64,000 bases of DNA from Terriglobia bacterium (GTDB lineage: Bacteria > Acidobacteriota > Terriglobia > Terriglobales > Acidobacteriaceae), in contig JAIQEY010000015.1 in assembly GCA_020073565.1 (NCBI GenBank), forward strand, positions 49,509-113,508. Reading direction: 5' to 3'. This document shows, piece after piece, positions 54,977-63,388 of the stretch. The translations under genes were made by a program, and so were the position numbers. The notes under the pieces were generated by a model. That model searched no databases. It was not told the origin of the DNA and saw only the letters and a program-made list of their open reading frames with translations. Within the stretch, counting starts at the first letter, position 1. Every line of letters starts with the position of its first letter.

Positions 54977-56491
54977 CTACTGCGGTTCTCTCGACTGCGG
55001 AGGCTCATATGGCTGTTCCAGTCCGTGCTGTGCTGCGATCTTCACTTCGGGAAGCGTTCCTCCTGGTGAATTCAATGCGGCGCGATACTGATCGACCGCG
55101 GCGTCCCGATTTTCTTTCAAATCGAAAATTCGGCCAAGATAAATGTGCGACCAGGCGATCACCTTGGGTTCGCGTGCCATTTGCAGCGCGCGTTCAAAGT
55201 ATGTTCGTGCCCCTTCCATGTCGCGGTTGACGGTAGCGACCTGCGCCAGAATAAATAACGCGCGCCCGGGATCGCCTTCTTCCTGGTCCAGCGCCTGCTG
55301 CGCCAATTTCTGCGCCGTCTCCGGGTCGCCCGCGGAAAGCCGCCGTTCGGCGTTCAAAAGCAGGTGCTCATCCCTCGGACGCGCCAGGTGCAGAAGTTCG
55401 GGTGCTGCTTCCCCGGCGAACTGGAGCTGCGATGCCCGTTTCATTTCCTTCCCGACATCGATCGCACCCAGCATATCCGCATAAGCGCTGCGCATCCCGA
55501 TCGGGTCTTTTTCAAACTTTGCCAACGCATCGTAGAAGTAGCGGGTCAGTACGTAGCCTTCCACATCGGCTTCGTTGATGGTTTTCTCTCGCTCGGACTC
55601 GGCTGTCTTGGAACCCATGGTTCGTGTTTCGACCGCCCGCACCAGGCACTCCGTCACCAGCAGGGAAATATGCTCTTTGAAGACCTCATCCATGGGGGCG
55701 GACTTTACGTCGTCCAGCAGCGGTTCCAGCCGCTTGAACGAAGCGCCGTTTTTCAGCGCCAGCGGATCAAGAAGATAGTGCAGATACGTGTGACGAATCT
55801 GCTGCATTTTGATGGCTGTGCCCGCCGAGGGTGAAAACACGACGTAGTAGTCCGACCCGTAGTTGCGCGCGTTGGTCTGGCCGGGCGCACCCATGGCATC
55901 CATATAGACCGTGAATTGACGTCCGAGATAGCCCGACGAAGGCAGCTTCAGGTAGATCTCCGTGTCAAACGTCATCTTCGCCAGGGGATCATGATAAATC
56001 TGCGTCAGTTCGTTGTACCGGTCGTGATGCCGTTCCCAGATCGTGCGCAAGCCAACCTTTTCGTAGAACGGCTGCAGGAACGGAATGATGCCCGCAACCC
56101 CTGCGGCATCCGGCGGAAGCTCCGCCTGCTTTGCCTTGGGCGTGAAGGTGGGTGCTTCTCCGAGATAAAGGGCCAGGGAGACATAGGGCGCCAGGTCTCG
56201 CGAGGGATCGGTTGCCTGGTGTTCACGATAGAACGCGCACAGCGGAGCGATCGTATCCTGCGCTCCCGGAGTGTTCTGGACCGCTCTGGCAACTTCAGCC
56301 CGGATCTGGATACGCAGCGGGTCCGAGGAGTTCAACTCCTGGTCGTAGCCGCAGGTGTTGATCGCGGTTAGAATCGTAAACAGAGTTTCACTGCTTTCCA
56401 GCGACACCGGTGGAGTGTTCTCGGCTGATGCCACCGACGCCAGCATTCCCACGAGGCTCAGAACGAACGCCAGTCGAAGATTTTGTCCCAG
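54977..56491 (-). CDS. Secreted TPR protein, probable CTG start
   Basis: A large protein of about 504 residues, with the N-terminal half unlike any family I know (EIYLKLPSSGYLGRQFTVYM, YYVVFSPSAGTAIKMQQIRH) and TPR helices in the C-terminal part (GDPETAQKLAQQALDQEEGD, MEGARTYFERALQMA). The in-frame GTG at 56452 has no ribosome site. Thirteen codons earlier, CTG 56491 has AGGAGG (56497-56502) 5 bases before it, and starting there gives a full signal peptide (LGQNLRLAFVLSLVGMLASV, then ASA). The CTG start is inferred. The next TPR gene begins 25 bases downstream. Confidence 0.78.
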   Translation of the reverse strand: MGQNLRLAFVLSLVGMLASVASAENTPPVSLESSETLFTILTAINTCGYDQELNSSDPLRIQIRAEVARAVQNTPGAQDTIAPLCAFYREHQATDPSRDLAPYVSLALYLGEAPTFTPKAKQAELPPDAAGVAGIIPFLQPFYEKVGLRTIWERHHDRYNELTQIYHDPLAKMTFDTEIYLKLPSSGYLGRQFTVYMDAMGAPGQTNARNYGSDYYVVFSPSAGTAIKMQQIRHTYLHYLLDPLALKNGASFKRLEPLLDDVKSAPMDEVFKEHISLLVTECLVRAVETRTMGSKTAESEREKTINEADVEGYVLTRYFYDALAKFEKDPIGMRSAYADMLGAIDVGKEMKRASQLQFAGEAAPELLHLARPRDEHLLLNAERRLSAGDPETAQKLAQQALDQEEGDPGRALFILAQVATVNRDMEGARTYFERALQMAREPKVIAWSHIYLGRIFDLKENRDAAVDQYRAALNSPGGTLPEVKIAAQHGLEQPYEPPQSREPQ

Positions 56492-56597
56492 GGAATCCTC
56501 CTGATCGTGGGCACAATGGGTGAGTCAGAAAATAGTGTACGAACTGCTCAATCCGGGGTCAAACCGATTAGGAGCTGAGCGTCTTTATTTAACCACG

Positions 56598-56647
56598 AAG
56601 GACACATAGGAACACGAAGGTCCGCCTTCGTGTCACTTTGTGTCCTT
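56598..56647. repeat. Palindromic repeat of the CACGAAGGACAC type
   Basis: Left arm AAGGACACATAGGAACACGAAGG (56598-56620 in part) pairs with the complement at 56625-56647 with few mismatches and a 4-base loop. It lies in the 200-base gap between the anti-sigma gene and the TPR gene. It might weaken transcription from sigma operon into the TPR genes. The gap holds nothing else visible. Confidence 0.75.
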
Positions 56648-56692
56648 TGCAGTTGAGTCTGGGATTCTACCCGTTGTCGGGATGGACTTCTA

Positions 56693-57364
56693 CTAGCCGC
56701 GCACGCTGATCTTGGAAAAAGAAATCACGGCCCGCCCCGCCGTCGGTCGTCCCATCGACAGCGCTGGCCGGAAGGTCGTAAAGATCAGTAGGTTCTTCAC
56801 CTGTGGAAGGACGGCCTTGGCATCTTCAGACTCCGACAGAATGCGGTAGTCCTGCACCCGGCCGTTGGCGTCCACGTAGGCTTCGATGACCACCGAATCC
56901 TCGCCGATGCTGCCCAGCGATGTGCCGAACACGGATTGTTCCAGTTGAGGCGCGGTGTACAGCATCAGTGGAACGTCACCACTCGAGGCCTGCAATTGGC
57001 TGGGCAAGGCAATAAAGCCCAGCAGCAGCCCGAAAATCAAGACCGCGCTCACCAGTCCGGCCGTGGCCGGAACCATGAAGGCGTTGAGAGCATTCTCGAA
57101 CCGGACCAGCACCCCCTCAAAGCGGGACCGCCGCTTCTGCGCTGCTTCACGTGAGATCGCAACTCTCAACTTGAGCGCCAGATCGGCCGGCGCCTTTTTC
57201 GATCCCAGATTAGCCAGCAACAACTGCGTGCGCCGCATTGCGACATATTCGCGCGCGCAACGGGAACAATCTTCCATATGACCGGTAAGTGCGCGCATCT
57301 CACGCCCGCTCACCTGGCCATCCAGATACGGCGAGAACAGCTTCTTGGCCTCCCCGCAGTTCAT
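56693..57364 (-). CDS. Zinc-finger anti-sigma factor with TonB-like C-terminal domain
   Basis: A 223-residue membrane protein. The N-terminal zf-HC2 domain has Cys3, His29, Cys33 and Cys36 (MNCGEAKKLF and GHMEDCSRC), as in zinc-binding anti-sigma factors. One membrane span (about 98-120, VPATAGLVSAVLIFGLLLGF) leads to a periplasmic part. That part (VVIEAYVDANGRVQDYRIL and LLIFTTFRPALSMGRPT) looks like the TonB C-terminal domain. It would hold the sigma factor at the membrane. Its ATG overlaps the stop of the sigma gene by 4 bases. Confidence 0.83.
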   Translation of the reverse strand: MNCGEAKKLFSPYLDGQVSGREMRALTGHMEDCSRCAREYVAMRRTQLLLANLGSKKAPADLALKLRVAISREAAQKRRSRFEGVLVRFENALNAFMVPATAGLVSAVLIFGLLLGFIALPSQLQASSGDVPLMLYTAPQLEQSVFGTSLGSIGEDSVVIEAYVDANGRVQDYRILSESEDAKAVLPQVKNLLIFTTFRPALSMGRPTAGRAVISFSKISVRG

Positions 57365-58083
57365 GGTGTCACCTCTACCTCTCTGCCACCACGCGAACCC
57401 TCAGCCGCTCTGTCGCGGCACTCCTCGGGAGCGATCAGCCCCAGCTCGGGGCCGACCTCCCGCACATATCCCGCTAGTCTTTTCCGTAAGGCGTCACGAC
57501 CGCGCGTGATGCGCGATTTCACAGTGCCCGCCGAAATCTGCAGAACTTCCGCGATCTCTTCGTACGCCATCTCTTCCAGGTCGCGAAGGATCAGCGCTGT
57601 CCGGTAGGGTTCGGGCACCTGCTGCAAGGCTTGTCCCACCGCGGCACGCACCTCGGCATGGGCGAAGCTGTCGAACGGCGACTCGCGCGGGTCCACCAGG
57701 CGCTTTTCGCCTGCAAATTCCAACTCGCCCGCTTCGACCGGATCAATGGGAGTCTCGTGCGCCTTGTGCCGGAACCACCACCGCCGCCGATTCGCGGCCT
57801 CATGGAGCGCGATGCGGTAGATCCAGGTCTTCAGGCTCGACTCGCCGTGGAAATGCTTGATCCCGCGGAAAACTTTCAGAAACACATCCTGGGTGGTGTC
57901 GGCTGCGTCGGCGGGATCATTCACCATGCGGTAAACAAGGTTGTAAATGGGCTGATGGAATTCTCCAATCAGCCAAGCGTATGCGTCCTCGGAACCAGCC
58001 TTGAGTTCGGCAATGACACCGGATTCCTGGACTCGGGCTCCGATAGCGCTTGCGAGATCGCCCAATGTCGTAGCTCCCGCCAT
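57361..58083 (-). CDS. ECF-type RNA polymerase sigma factor
   Basis: A 240-residue sigma factor from ATG 58083, with GAGGA upstream; an open frame continues to 58218 without ribosome site. Region 2 is seen in FHQPIYNLVYRMVNDPADAA, DTTQDVFLKVFRGI and SLKTWIYRIALHEAANR; region 4 in LILRDLEEMAYEEIAEVLQI and SAGTVKSRITRGRDALRKRL. It directs RNA polymerase to promoters of its own regulon, under control of the zinc-finger anti-sigma that overlaps its stop. The signal is not known. A central stretch between the regions is longer than usual. Confidence 0.93.
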   Translation of the reverse strand: MAGATTLGDLASAIGARVQESGVIAELKAGSEDAYAWLIGEFHQPIYNLVYRMVNDPADAADTTQDVFLKVFRGIKHFHGESSLKTWIYRIALHEAANRRRWWFRHKAHETPIDPVEAGELEFAGEKRLVDPRESPFDSFAHAEVRAAVGQALQQVPEPYRTALILRDLEEMAYEEIAEVLQISAGTVKSRITRGRDALRKRLAGYVREVGPELGLIAPEECRDRAAEGSRGGREVEVTP

Positions 58084-58248
58084 GATGGCGTTATCCTCGA
58101 TTATAGAGTGACAGTGGCCCGCCAGGCGGGAAAACTTGTCTTCCGATACCACTCCCTCGATATCCCGCCCTGATAACTTAGACTCCGGCGCCTGACCCCG
58201 AGTTCCATCAATAAACAATTTATTTTCAATAGGATGGGATTTGTGGAG

Positions 58249-58290
58249 GGACGGGAGCCTTCGCCCGCCCAGCCAGGCGGGACGCCCGGC
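58249..58290. repeat. GC-rich degenerate hairpin repeat
   Basis: In the 258-base gap between two minus-strand genes: GGACGGGAGCCTTCGCCCGCC, followed by CAGGCGGGACGCCC. The pattern of the GGGC/GCCC family is seen but mismatches are frequent. Confidence 0.4.
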
Positions 58291-58341
58291 TCGACATCGG
58301 CAAGGCTCGGGAGGGATGCGGATTTGCTGAACGCGGCTCCC

Positions 58342-59046
58342 TCAGTTCGACGGCGGAGTGCTCGCCGGCGGTTTGGCGGGCGCAGGGGTGGCCGGCTTCG
58401 GCTTCTTCTTCGCTACCGGCTTCTTCGGGGGCTCGGTGTCATCGACGACAATCTTCTTTGGAGGCGGAGGTGGCGCGGCTTGCAACGTTTTGATCTGCAT
58501 GCGCAGCCGCCCCAGTTCGTCTTCTTTGGCGCCAGCCAGTTTTTGCATGCGTTCGCCAAAGCTCCGCCGTGCGTTCTCCAGCCCGCTCATGTCGTTGCTC
58601 AGACTCTGAAACTCATCTTTCGAGCCGAACGCGCCCGCCGATTCCACCACCGAACCGAATACGTCATACAGCGCATCCAGGTTGCGATACAGCTTGAAAC
58701 TGGCTGCCAGGTTCTCGGGCGAGTTGCTCAGCTGCGAAATCATTTCGGGCAGCGCCGACTGTAGATTCCGCTGGATCGACTCCACGTTGGCCTGCGTTTG
58801 TCGTTTAGTTGAAGCATCTGTTTTCCACCGATCAATCCGGGTTTTTCCCAGATCCGCTTGTATGTTCTGTGCTGTTTGCTTAACCTGCGCCAGAATGCCG
58901 TTCAGTTCGTTTACCGATGCGTAAGGCACCGGAGGCTGCGCTGCGGCTGGTGTTGCGCTCTCCTCTTGCGCCATCGTCCCACACGGCAATAGCAACGCAA
59001 ACGAAACGATCACACACAGCGGAAGACTGTATCGCGACATGGACAT
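58342..59046 (-). CDS. Secreted coiled-coil-like protein with Pro/Lys-rich tail
   Basis: A 234-residue protein. ATG 59046 (or 59040) opens a signal peptide (SMSRYSLPLCVIVSFALLLP). The middle region is a run of helices with heptad-like spacing (NELNGILAQVKQTAQNIQAD, QANVESIQRNLQSALPEMIS, RRSFGERMQKLAGAKEDELG), and the C-terminal end is rich in Pro, Lys and Ala. No family is recognised; probably periplasmic. A longer frame to 59259 crosses the tRNA-Ala gene and is rejected. Confidence 0.72.
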   Translation of the reverse strand: MSMSRYSLPLCVIVSFALLLPCGTMAQEESATPAAAQPPVPYASVNELNGILAQVKQTAQNIQADLGKTRIDRWKTDASTKRQTQANVESIQRNLQSALPEMISQLSNSPENLAASFKLYRNLDALYDVFGSVVESAGAFGSKDEFQSLSNDMSGLENARRSFGERMQKLAGAKEDELGRLRMQIKTLQAAPPPPPKKIVVDDTEPPKKPVAKKKPKPATPAPAKPPASTPPSN

Positions 59047-59161
59047 GGGGCTCCGTCGTGCAATTCGGTTTGTATCCCATATCGTAGATGAGTTTGACTC
59101 CGCGGGGAAGGTGGGCGAGAATTGATTAAGCAGTTCCCTTTGGCATCGATTGTCCCGGATT

Positions 59162-59237
59162 GGGCCTGTGGCGCAGCTGGGAGCGCGCTTCCATGGCATG
59201 GAAGAGGTCGTCGGTTCGATCCCGACCAGGTCCACCA
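59162..59237 (+). tRNA. tRNA-Ala (anticodon GGC)
   Basis: A 76-base cloverleaf. The acceptor stem GGGCCTG pairs with CAGGTCC (one G-T pair), and CCA is encoded. The anticodon stem CTTCC/GGAAG encloses the loop ATGGCAT, giving anticodon GGC. The T loop reads GGTTCGATCCC. It is followed 90 bases later by a tyrosine recombinase gene, which fits use of the 3' end as an attachment site. Confidence 0.95.
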
Positions 59238-59327
59238 ATTTAAACCCGCCTAGAATCAATCGCTTTCAGACCGTTTGCGCGAATCGTACAAAAATCGTAC
59301 AACCGACCCGCTAATGGTTCTGAAAAT

Positions 59328-60500
59328 ATGCTCTCGGTTTACACCCGCCATTACGCTCCTTGCATGCACACGGACATCAACCATCGCCGTTGTCGGTGCC
59401 CGAAATGGATTCAAGGAACTCTACCCGATGGACGGTTGGTGCGCACTTCGGCTCGCACGCGCAGCTGGGAAAAGGCCGAGATCAACGCCCGAACGATGGA
59501 GGACATTGCCGATCCCAACAAGCCGGCGATCAAAGCTAGAGTGACCATCCTCGATGCTATCGAGTGCTTTCGTGATGATGAGAGATCCCGACACCTAAGC
59601 AAGCACACACAGAAGAAGAGCGAATTCTTCCTAGAAAATCAATTGAAGGCTTGGGCGGCGGGCCAAGGTTTCGTTTTTCTCGATCAGCTGACCCCGCCGG
59701 AGTTGACCAGATTTCGCAGTCAGTGGGGCAACGGCTCGGCAACCACCCGGCGCAAGCATGAGAGATTAGTGGCGTTCTTCTGGTTCTGCGTACGCATGGA
59801 CTGGATCGAAAAGAATCCGGCCCTCCTACTCAAGCGCGTCAAGGTTGACTCGAAACCCACCGATTACTTCACACGGCAGGAATTCGACCAACTCGTGGAT
59901 GCTACGTACGCTTACGGCAATTGGTTGGGCGGCCATGATTATGAACATCGACGCGATCGGATCCGCGCCCTGATCCTGCTGATGCGCTGGTCGGGCCTCG
60001 CCATCAAGGATGCGGTGACACTGGAGCGGCCCCGCATCGACGAGGATGGTAATCTTTTCCTCTATCGCGCTAAGACCGGGGTGCCCGTATACGTTCCCCT
60101 GCCCCCGTTTGTGCACGCTCTGCTGGCCTCGCTCCCGAACCCGAACCCGCGTTATTTTTTCTGGAGCGGAAGCGGCGATCCTGAAACGTGCAAACGCTGC
60201 TGGACGCGTGCGTTGGCACGCCTTTTCAGAGTGGCGCAAATGAAACGACCCGACGGCTCTGTCAAGCGTTGCCACTCCCATATGCTTCGGGATACCTTCG
60301 CGGTCGAACTTCTGCTTTCGGGTGTCCCCATCGATCAGGTCTCCCTGCTCTTAGGTCACAGCAGTGTCAAAGTTACTGAGAGGCACTACGCCCCATTCGT
60401 GAAGGCTCGTCAGGAACAGCTCGCGCAGTCTGCTCGCAAAGCATGGCATTTTGAAAAACCTAAAGAGATGATATGCAAGACTCCAATCCGTCTCGGATGA
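59328..60500 (+). CDS. Tyrosine recombinase (integrase), variant Arg position
   Basis: A 390-residue site-specific recombinase. The N-terminal DNA-binding parts include TWEK-type sequence and the core-binding domain (SKHTQKKSEFFLENQLKAWA and TRRKHERLVAFFWFCVRMDW). The catalytic domain has His318 and Arg321 (HSHMLRDTFAVELLLSG), His344 (LLGHSSVKVTERHY) and the nucleophile Tyr354 in RHYAPF. The first catalytic Arg, normally in GLR, is read as Ala225 in RWSGLAIKDAVTLE, so the active site may use another residue or be altered. It lies 90 bases after tRNA-Ala. Confidence 0.88.
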   Translation: MLSVYTRHYAPCMHTDINHRRCRCPKWIQGTLPDGRLVRTSARTRSWEKAEINARTMEDIADPNKPAIKARVTILDAIECFRDDERSRHLSKHTQKKSEFFLENQLKAWAAGQGFVFLDQLTPPELTRFRSQWGNGSATTRRKHERLVAFFWFCVRMDWIEKNPALLLKRVKVDSKPTDYFTRQEFDQLVDATYAYGNWLGGHDYEHRRDRIRALILLMRWSGLAIKDAVTLERPRIDEDGNLFLYRAKTGVPVYVPLPPFVHALLASLPNPNPRYFFWSGSGDPETCKRCWTRALARLFRVAQMKRPDGSVKRCHSHMLRDTFAVELLLSGVPIDQVSLLLGHSSVKVTERHYAPFVKARQEQLAQSARKAWHFEKPKEMICKTPIRLG

Positions 60501-60550
60501 AAAAACAGCGCCGTCGAGGGCCACCGCAGGCTACGGCAGACTGCCCGCGT

Positions 60551-60901
60551 TCAACCTGCAATCCGCAATCGCCTGTGCACGCGTAGAGCGACTGTCTCAG
60601 GGATACGAAGCGTTGTGTAAGCGCGCCTCGAGCGGGCTTCCACTTTCCCCCATTGCAATACACCCGGTTCATTCTCGAACATTCGCCGAATGGTCTTCTC
60701 ACTGAGGTTCCATATCTTTCCGAGTTCGGCGACCGAATAGTGTCTTTCTCTTGAAAGATCCCCTGCTTCGACGTTATAGTCCGCCCAAGGCTGTTCGCGA
60801 CGCAGTTCGGCCCTAGTTCGGGCTACTTCAAGACCAACGTTCTTACCGGCAGAACTTCGATCAGGTGCGATGTCCGGGTTTTGCTCTGGCTGGAATCTCA
60901 T
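60551..60901 (-). CDS. Excisionase-like helix-turn-helix protein
   Basis: A 116-residue protein. A DNA-binding helix-turn-helix of the excisionase/MerR type is seen in HYSVAELGKIWNLSEKTIRR, followed by the wing MFENEPGVLQWGKVEARSRR. The C-terminal part is basic (IPETVALRVHRRLRIAG). It is on the opposite strand to the integrase and would help the element to excise, or act as its repressor. A start at ATG 60901 is used; a hairpin-like stretch between 60902 and 60976 may hold the control region. Confidence 0.7.
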   Translation of the reverse strand: MRFQPEQNPDIAPDRSSAGKNVGLEVARTRAELRREQPWADYNVEAGDLSRERHYSVAELGKIWNLSEKTIRRMFENEPGVLQWGKVEARSRRAYTTLRIPETVALRVHRRLRIAG

Positions 60902-61032
60902 CAGTCGCTTGTAGGTGGAAGTGGATTTTCGGTCAAAACGCAGGCCGAAACGGCCTCATTTGACCGAAATTTCATTCCACCATAGCTTCATGACGCTCGA
61001 TCTGACAAACGGTATTGGTCTTGGAGGCAAGC

Positions 61033-61950
61033 GTGTTTTCATCCGTTCACGAAGTCGGTGAGGGGCTACGGAGGTCGGGCTACATTGCCGATTCCGTAGC
61101 CACTACTACGGTGTTTCTGGCGGCCTCTTTGCATCGACCGGTGTTCTCCGAAGGGCCTGCCGGTAGCGGCAAGACACAACTTGCGTATGCCGTTGCGCAA
61201 GCAGCCAATACTAGTGTGGAGCGCCTGCAGTGCTACGAAGGGATAGGTGAAGACAAAGCCATTGGGAAATTTGACGAGTCGTTGCAAAGGCTGTGTGTGG
61301 AGCTGAAGGCGAAAGCCACTGGCATTGATTGGGAACTGCTAAAAAATGAATTGCACGGTCAGCAGTTCTTCAGCGCGGGACCCCTTCTTCGCGCACTACA
61401 ATACGAAAAACCTTGCGTCCTTCTGATTGACGAGCTCGACAAAGTTGACCATGCGTTCGAGGCGATGTTGTTGGAACTCCTGAGCGCTTGGCAGCTGAGT
61501 ATTCCCAAGCTCGGAACAATCCAAGCGAAGAGCATTCCCTTCGTTGTACTCACATCGAACGAAGAAAGGCGAATTGGAGATCCGCTTCGCCGACGCTGCT
61601 TCTACCTGCGCGTGGAGCACCCCACCGCAGAAAGAGAGGCGGAAATCGTTGCCATGAGGACTCCTGATGCCGGCACGGAATTTCACGCGGGAATGGCGGG
61701 TCTCGCGAAAGCGTTGCGCGGATGGAGTCTGGAAAAACCGCCGTCCGTCTCTGAGATTCTCGATCTAGCCCAGGCACTGAGAATTCTAGGCGCTCAAAAA
61801 GTGACGGCCGAGATGAGAGACACTCTCCTGCCGCTTTTGGCCAAGACGGAATCGGATCGCCGGAAATTGCTGCTGAGAGATGGCTTCGCCAGCCTCGTCT
61901 ACGATGCTCAGCAGTACACAGCTCAAAGCCTCCAAGGGAGGGCTCTGTGA
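61033..61950 (+). CDS. MoxR-like AAA+ ATPase in a conjugation gene cluster
   Basis: A 305-residue ATPase from GTG 61033, which has GGAGG 5 bases upstream; an in-frame TTG at 61015 is less likely. It carries Walker A GPAGSGKT (41-48), Walker B VLLIDELDK with Asp133-Glu134, and sensor 1 VVLTSNEERR with Asn176, followed by the arginine-finger region DPLRRRCFYLRVEHP. This is the MoxR class of AAA+ proteins, which remodel protein complexes. It is unlike VirB11/TrbB, the RecA-type ATPase usual for such systems. Its stop overlaps the transglycosylase start by 4 bases. Confidence 0.85.
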   Translation: MFSSVHEVGEGLRRSGYIADSVATTTVFLAASLHRPVFSEGPAGSGKTQLAYAVAQAANTSVERLQCYEGIGEDKAIGKFDESLQRLCVELKAKATGIDWELLKNELHGQQFFSAGPLLRALQYEKPCVLLIDELDKVDHAFEAMLLELLSAWQLSIPKLGTIQAKSIPFVVLTSNEERRIGDPLRRRCFYLRVEHPTAEREAEIVAMRTPDAGTEFHAGMAGLAKALRGWSLEKPPSVSEILDLAQALRILGAQKVTAEMRDTLLPLLAKTESDRRKLLLRDGFASLVYDAQQYTAQSLQGRAL

Positions 61951-62465
61951 CACGGCTCCTCTCGCTCGCGTTCTTGTTGTTCGTAGTTGCCAACCTCTCT
62001 GCCGAATCGCAGAAGCCAGCGAATCACCAAGTCCGTCGCGCTGCCGACTATTACGTCTCTGTGTATGCTCGGCACTACCACGTGCCCGTTCTCCTGGTCC
62101 GCGCAATTATCCAGCGGGAGTCGAACTGGCAGTCCTGTGCCGTGTCCACGAAGGGCGCCAAAGGCTTGATGCAGCTTATGCCCGCGATGGCTCGGCGTCT
62201 GGGCGTCAGAAACAGCTGCGATATCGAGCAGAACATCTCTGGCGGCGTGCGCTACCTAGCCTGGCTGATGCGTCTGTTTCACAACGATCTCCGGCTCGTT
62301 GCCGCCGGTTACTACGCGGGTGAGGACATTGTTGCCCGCCGCGGTCTGTCCTACCGCAACGCCGATGTCGTTTCGTATGTGGCGAGAATCAGAGCCACTT
62401 ATGTGCTCCAAGCGGGTGTTGCGGACAATTTTGGAAAAACCAATTCGAAGAGAGTTATGCGATGA
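61947..62465 (+). CDS. Lytic transglycosylase (VirB1/SLT type)
   Basis: A 172-residue protein that opens the peptidoglycan for assembly of a secretion channel. A short signal peptide (LLSLAFLLFVVANLSA) is followed by the SLT fold: YHVPVLLVRAIIQRESNWQS with catalytic Glu58, STKGAKGLMQLMPAMARRLG, then NISGGVRYLAWLMRLF and LVAAGYYAGEDIV. The start is GTG 61947, overlapping the AAA+ gene (GTGA), and its stop overlaps the next gene (ATGA). Comparable to VirB1 in other type IV secretion gene sets. Confidence 0.88.
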   Translation: MTRLLSLAFLLFVVANLSAESQKPANHQVRRAADYYVSVYARHYHVPVLLVRAIIQRESNWQSCAVSTKGAKGLMQLMPAMARRLGVRNSCDIEQNISGGVRYLAWLMRLFHNDLRLVAAGYYAGEDIVARRGLSYRNADVVSYVARIRATYVLQAGVADNFGKTNSKRVMR

Positions 62466-63388
62466 AAATTCGGACGAGTTTGGTGCATCTCACATCGCTT
62501 TGCTTCCTGACCTGCGGAGGACGGGCGCAGAACGAACCACCGCAAGCGCACATCGTAAGTCTTACTCTGGATCCGCAGAGCGTTACGGTGTTGCACCTAC
62601 ACCCCGGCTTCGTCAGTTCCGTTAGGCTGCCAGAGGAAGTCAGCTCAGTCGTTCTGGGAGACCCCGCCGCATTCAAGGGTGAACACTCTGAAGCAGAGCC
62701 ACGACTGGTCTTTCTAAAGCCAGCCAGCCCGAAACCGGCCAGGAGTAATGCCCTCATCAGCACACGAAGCGGGCGTGAAGTATCCCTAACCCTGGTGAGC
62801 GATGGAGCATCGGCGCACTCTGAGCCTGTCGATTACGTTCTGGAATATCAGCCGCAGCGAAGCTTCCTGATCTCAGCTGCGTACGCGTCCGTATTGATAG
62901 GCGAATCGAAGTCTCTGGGCGACGAGCGTCCTGTGAATCCCAAGAACACGCCCAAGCTTGATGACGGCGAGCATCGGTCGCCGAGCCCGATATTGGCTGC
63001 GCCGCTCGACTGGCACGGCAAGGAGCTGCGAGTGGCAGTTGCACGAACTGAGGAAAAAGGCTCGGACATGACCGTAGCCTTCAACATCGCAAACGATTCG
63101 CCACGCACGGTTGAATTGCTTCCGCCGCAGGTTCAGCTCTCGGGAACAGCCAAGCAAAAACACCACAAGGCAATCAAAGCCGAACCGGTCGCCGTCAAAG
63201 ACTATCGGCTAGCCGCACGACGCCTACCTCCCGGTGCAACGACCGAGGGCACGGTGGTGTTCGAGCGGCCTTCTTTCAAGGAATCGCGGGAGCACTTGCT
63301 ACTCCAGATCGCACAAGCAGAGGAAGTAGACCGGCCAGTGTTGGCCCCGATTGCATTTGTCGCCCCAGCGAAAGGAGCGGCGAAATGA
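62462..63388 (+). CDS. VirB9/TrbG-like conjugal transfer protein, unusual C-terminus
   Basis: A 308-residue secreted protein with a signal peptide (RTSLVHLTSLCFLTCGGRAQ). The N-terminal region (VTVLHLHPGFVSSVRLPEEV, SSVVLGDPAAFKGEHSE, LVFLKPASPKPARSNALIST) follows the VirB9/TrbG N-terminal pattern. The C-terminal part (GSDMTVAFNIANDSPRTVEL, PPGATTEGTVVFERPSFKES) does not look like the usual VirB9 CHAD domain, but like an Ig-type fold. Overlaps of 4 bases join it to the genes on either side. Confidence 0.68.
   Translation: MKIRTSLVHLTSLCFLTCGGRAQNEPPQAHIVSLTLDPQSVTVLHLHPGFVSSVRLPEEVSSVVLGDPAAFKGEHSEAEPRLVFLKPASPKPARSNALISTRSGREVSLTLVSDGASAHSEPVDYVLEYQPQRSFLISAAYASVLIGESKSLGDERPVNPKNTPKLDDGEHRSPSPILAAPLDWHGKELRVAVARTEEKGSDMTVAFNIANDSPRTVELLPPQVQLSGTAKQKHHKAIKAEPVAVKDYRLAARRLPPGATTEGTVVFERPSFKESREHLLLQIAQAEEVDRPVLAPIAFVAPAKGAAK

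Noticed and set aside
59047..59259. N-terminal extension of the minus-strand coiled-coil gene
   Set aside because: It runs through the tRNA-Ala gene on the other strand and contains low-quality sequence; a signal peptide begins at 59046.
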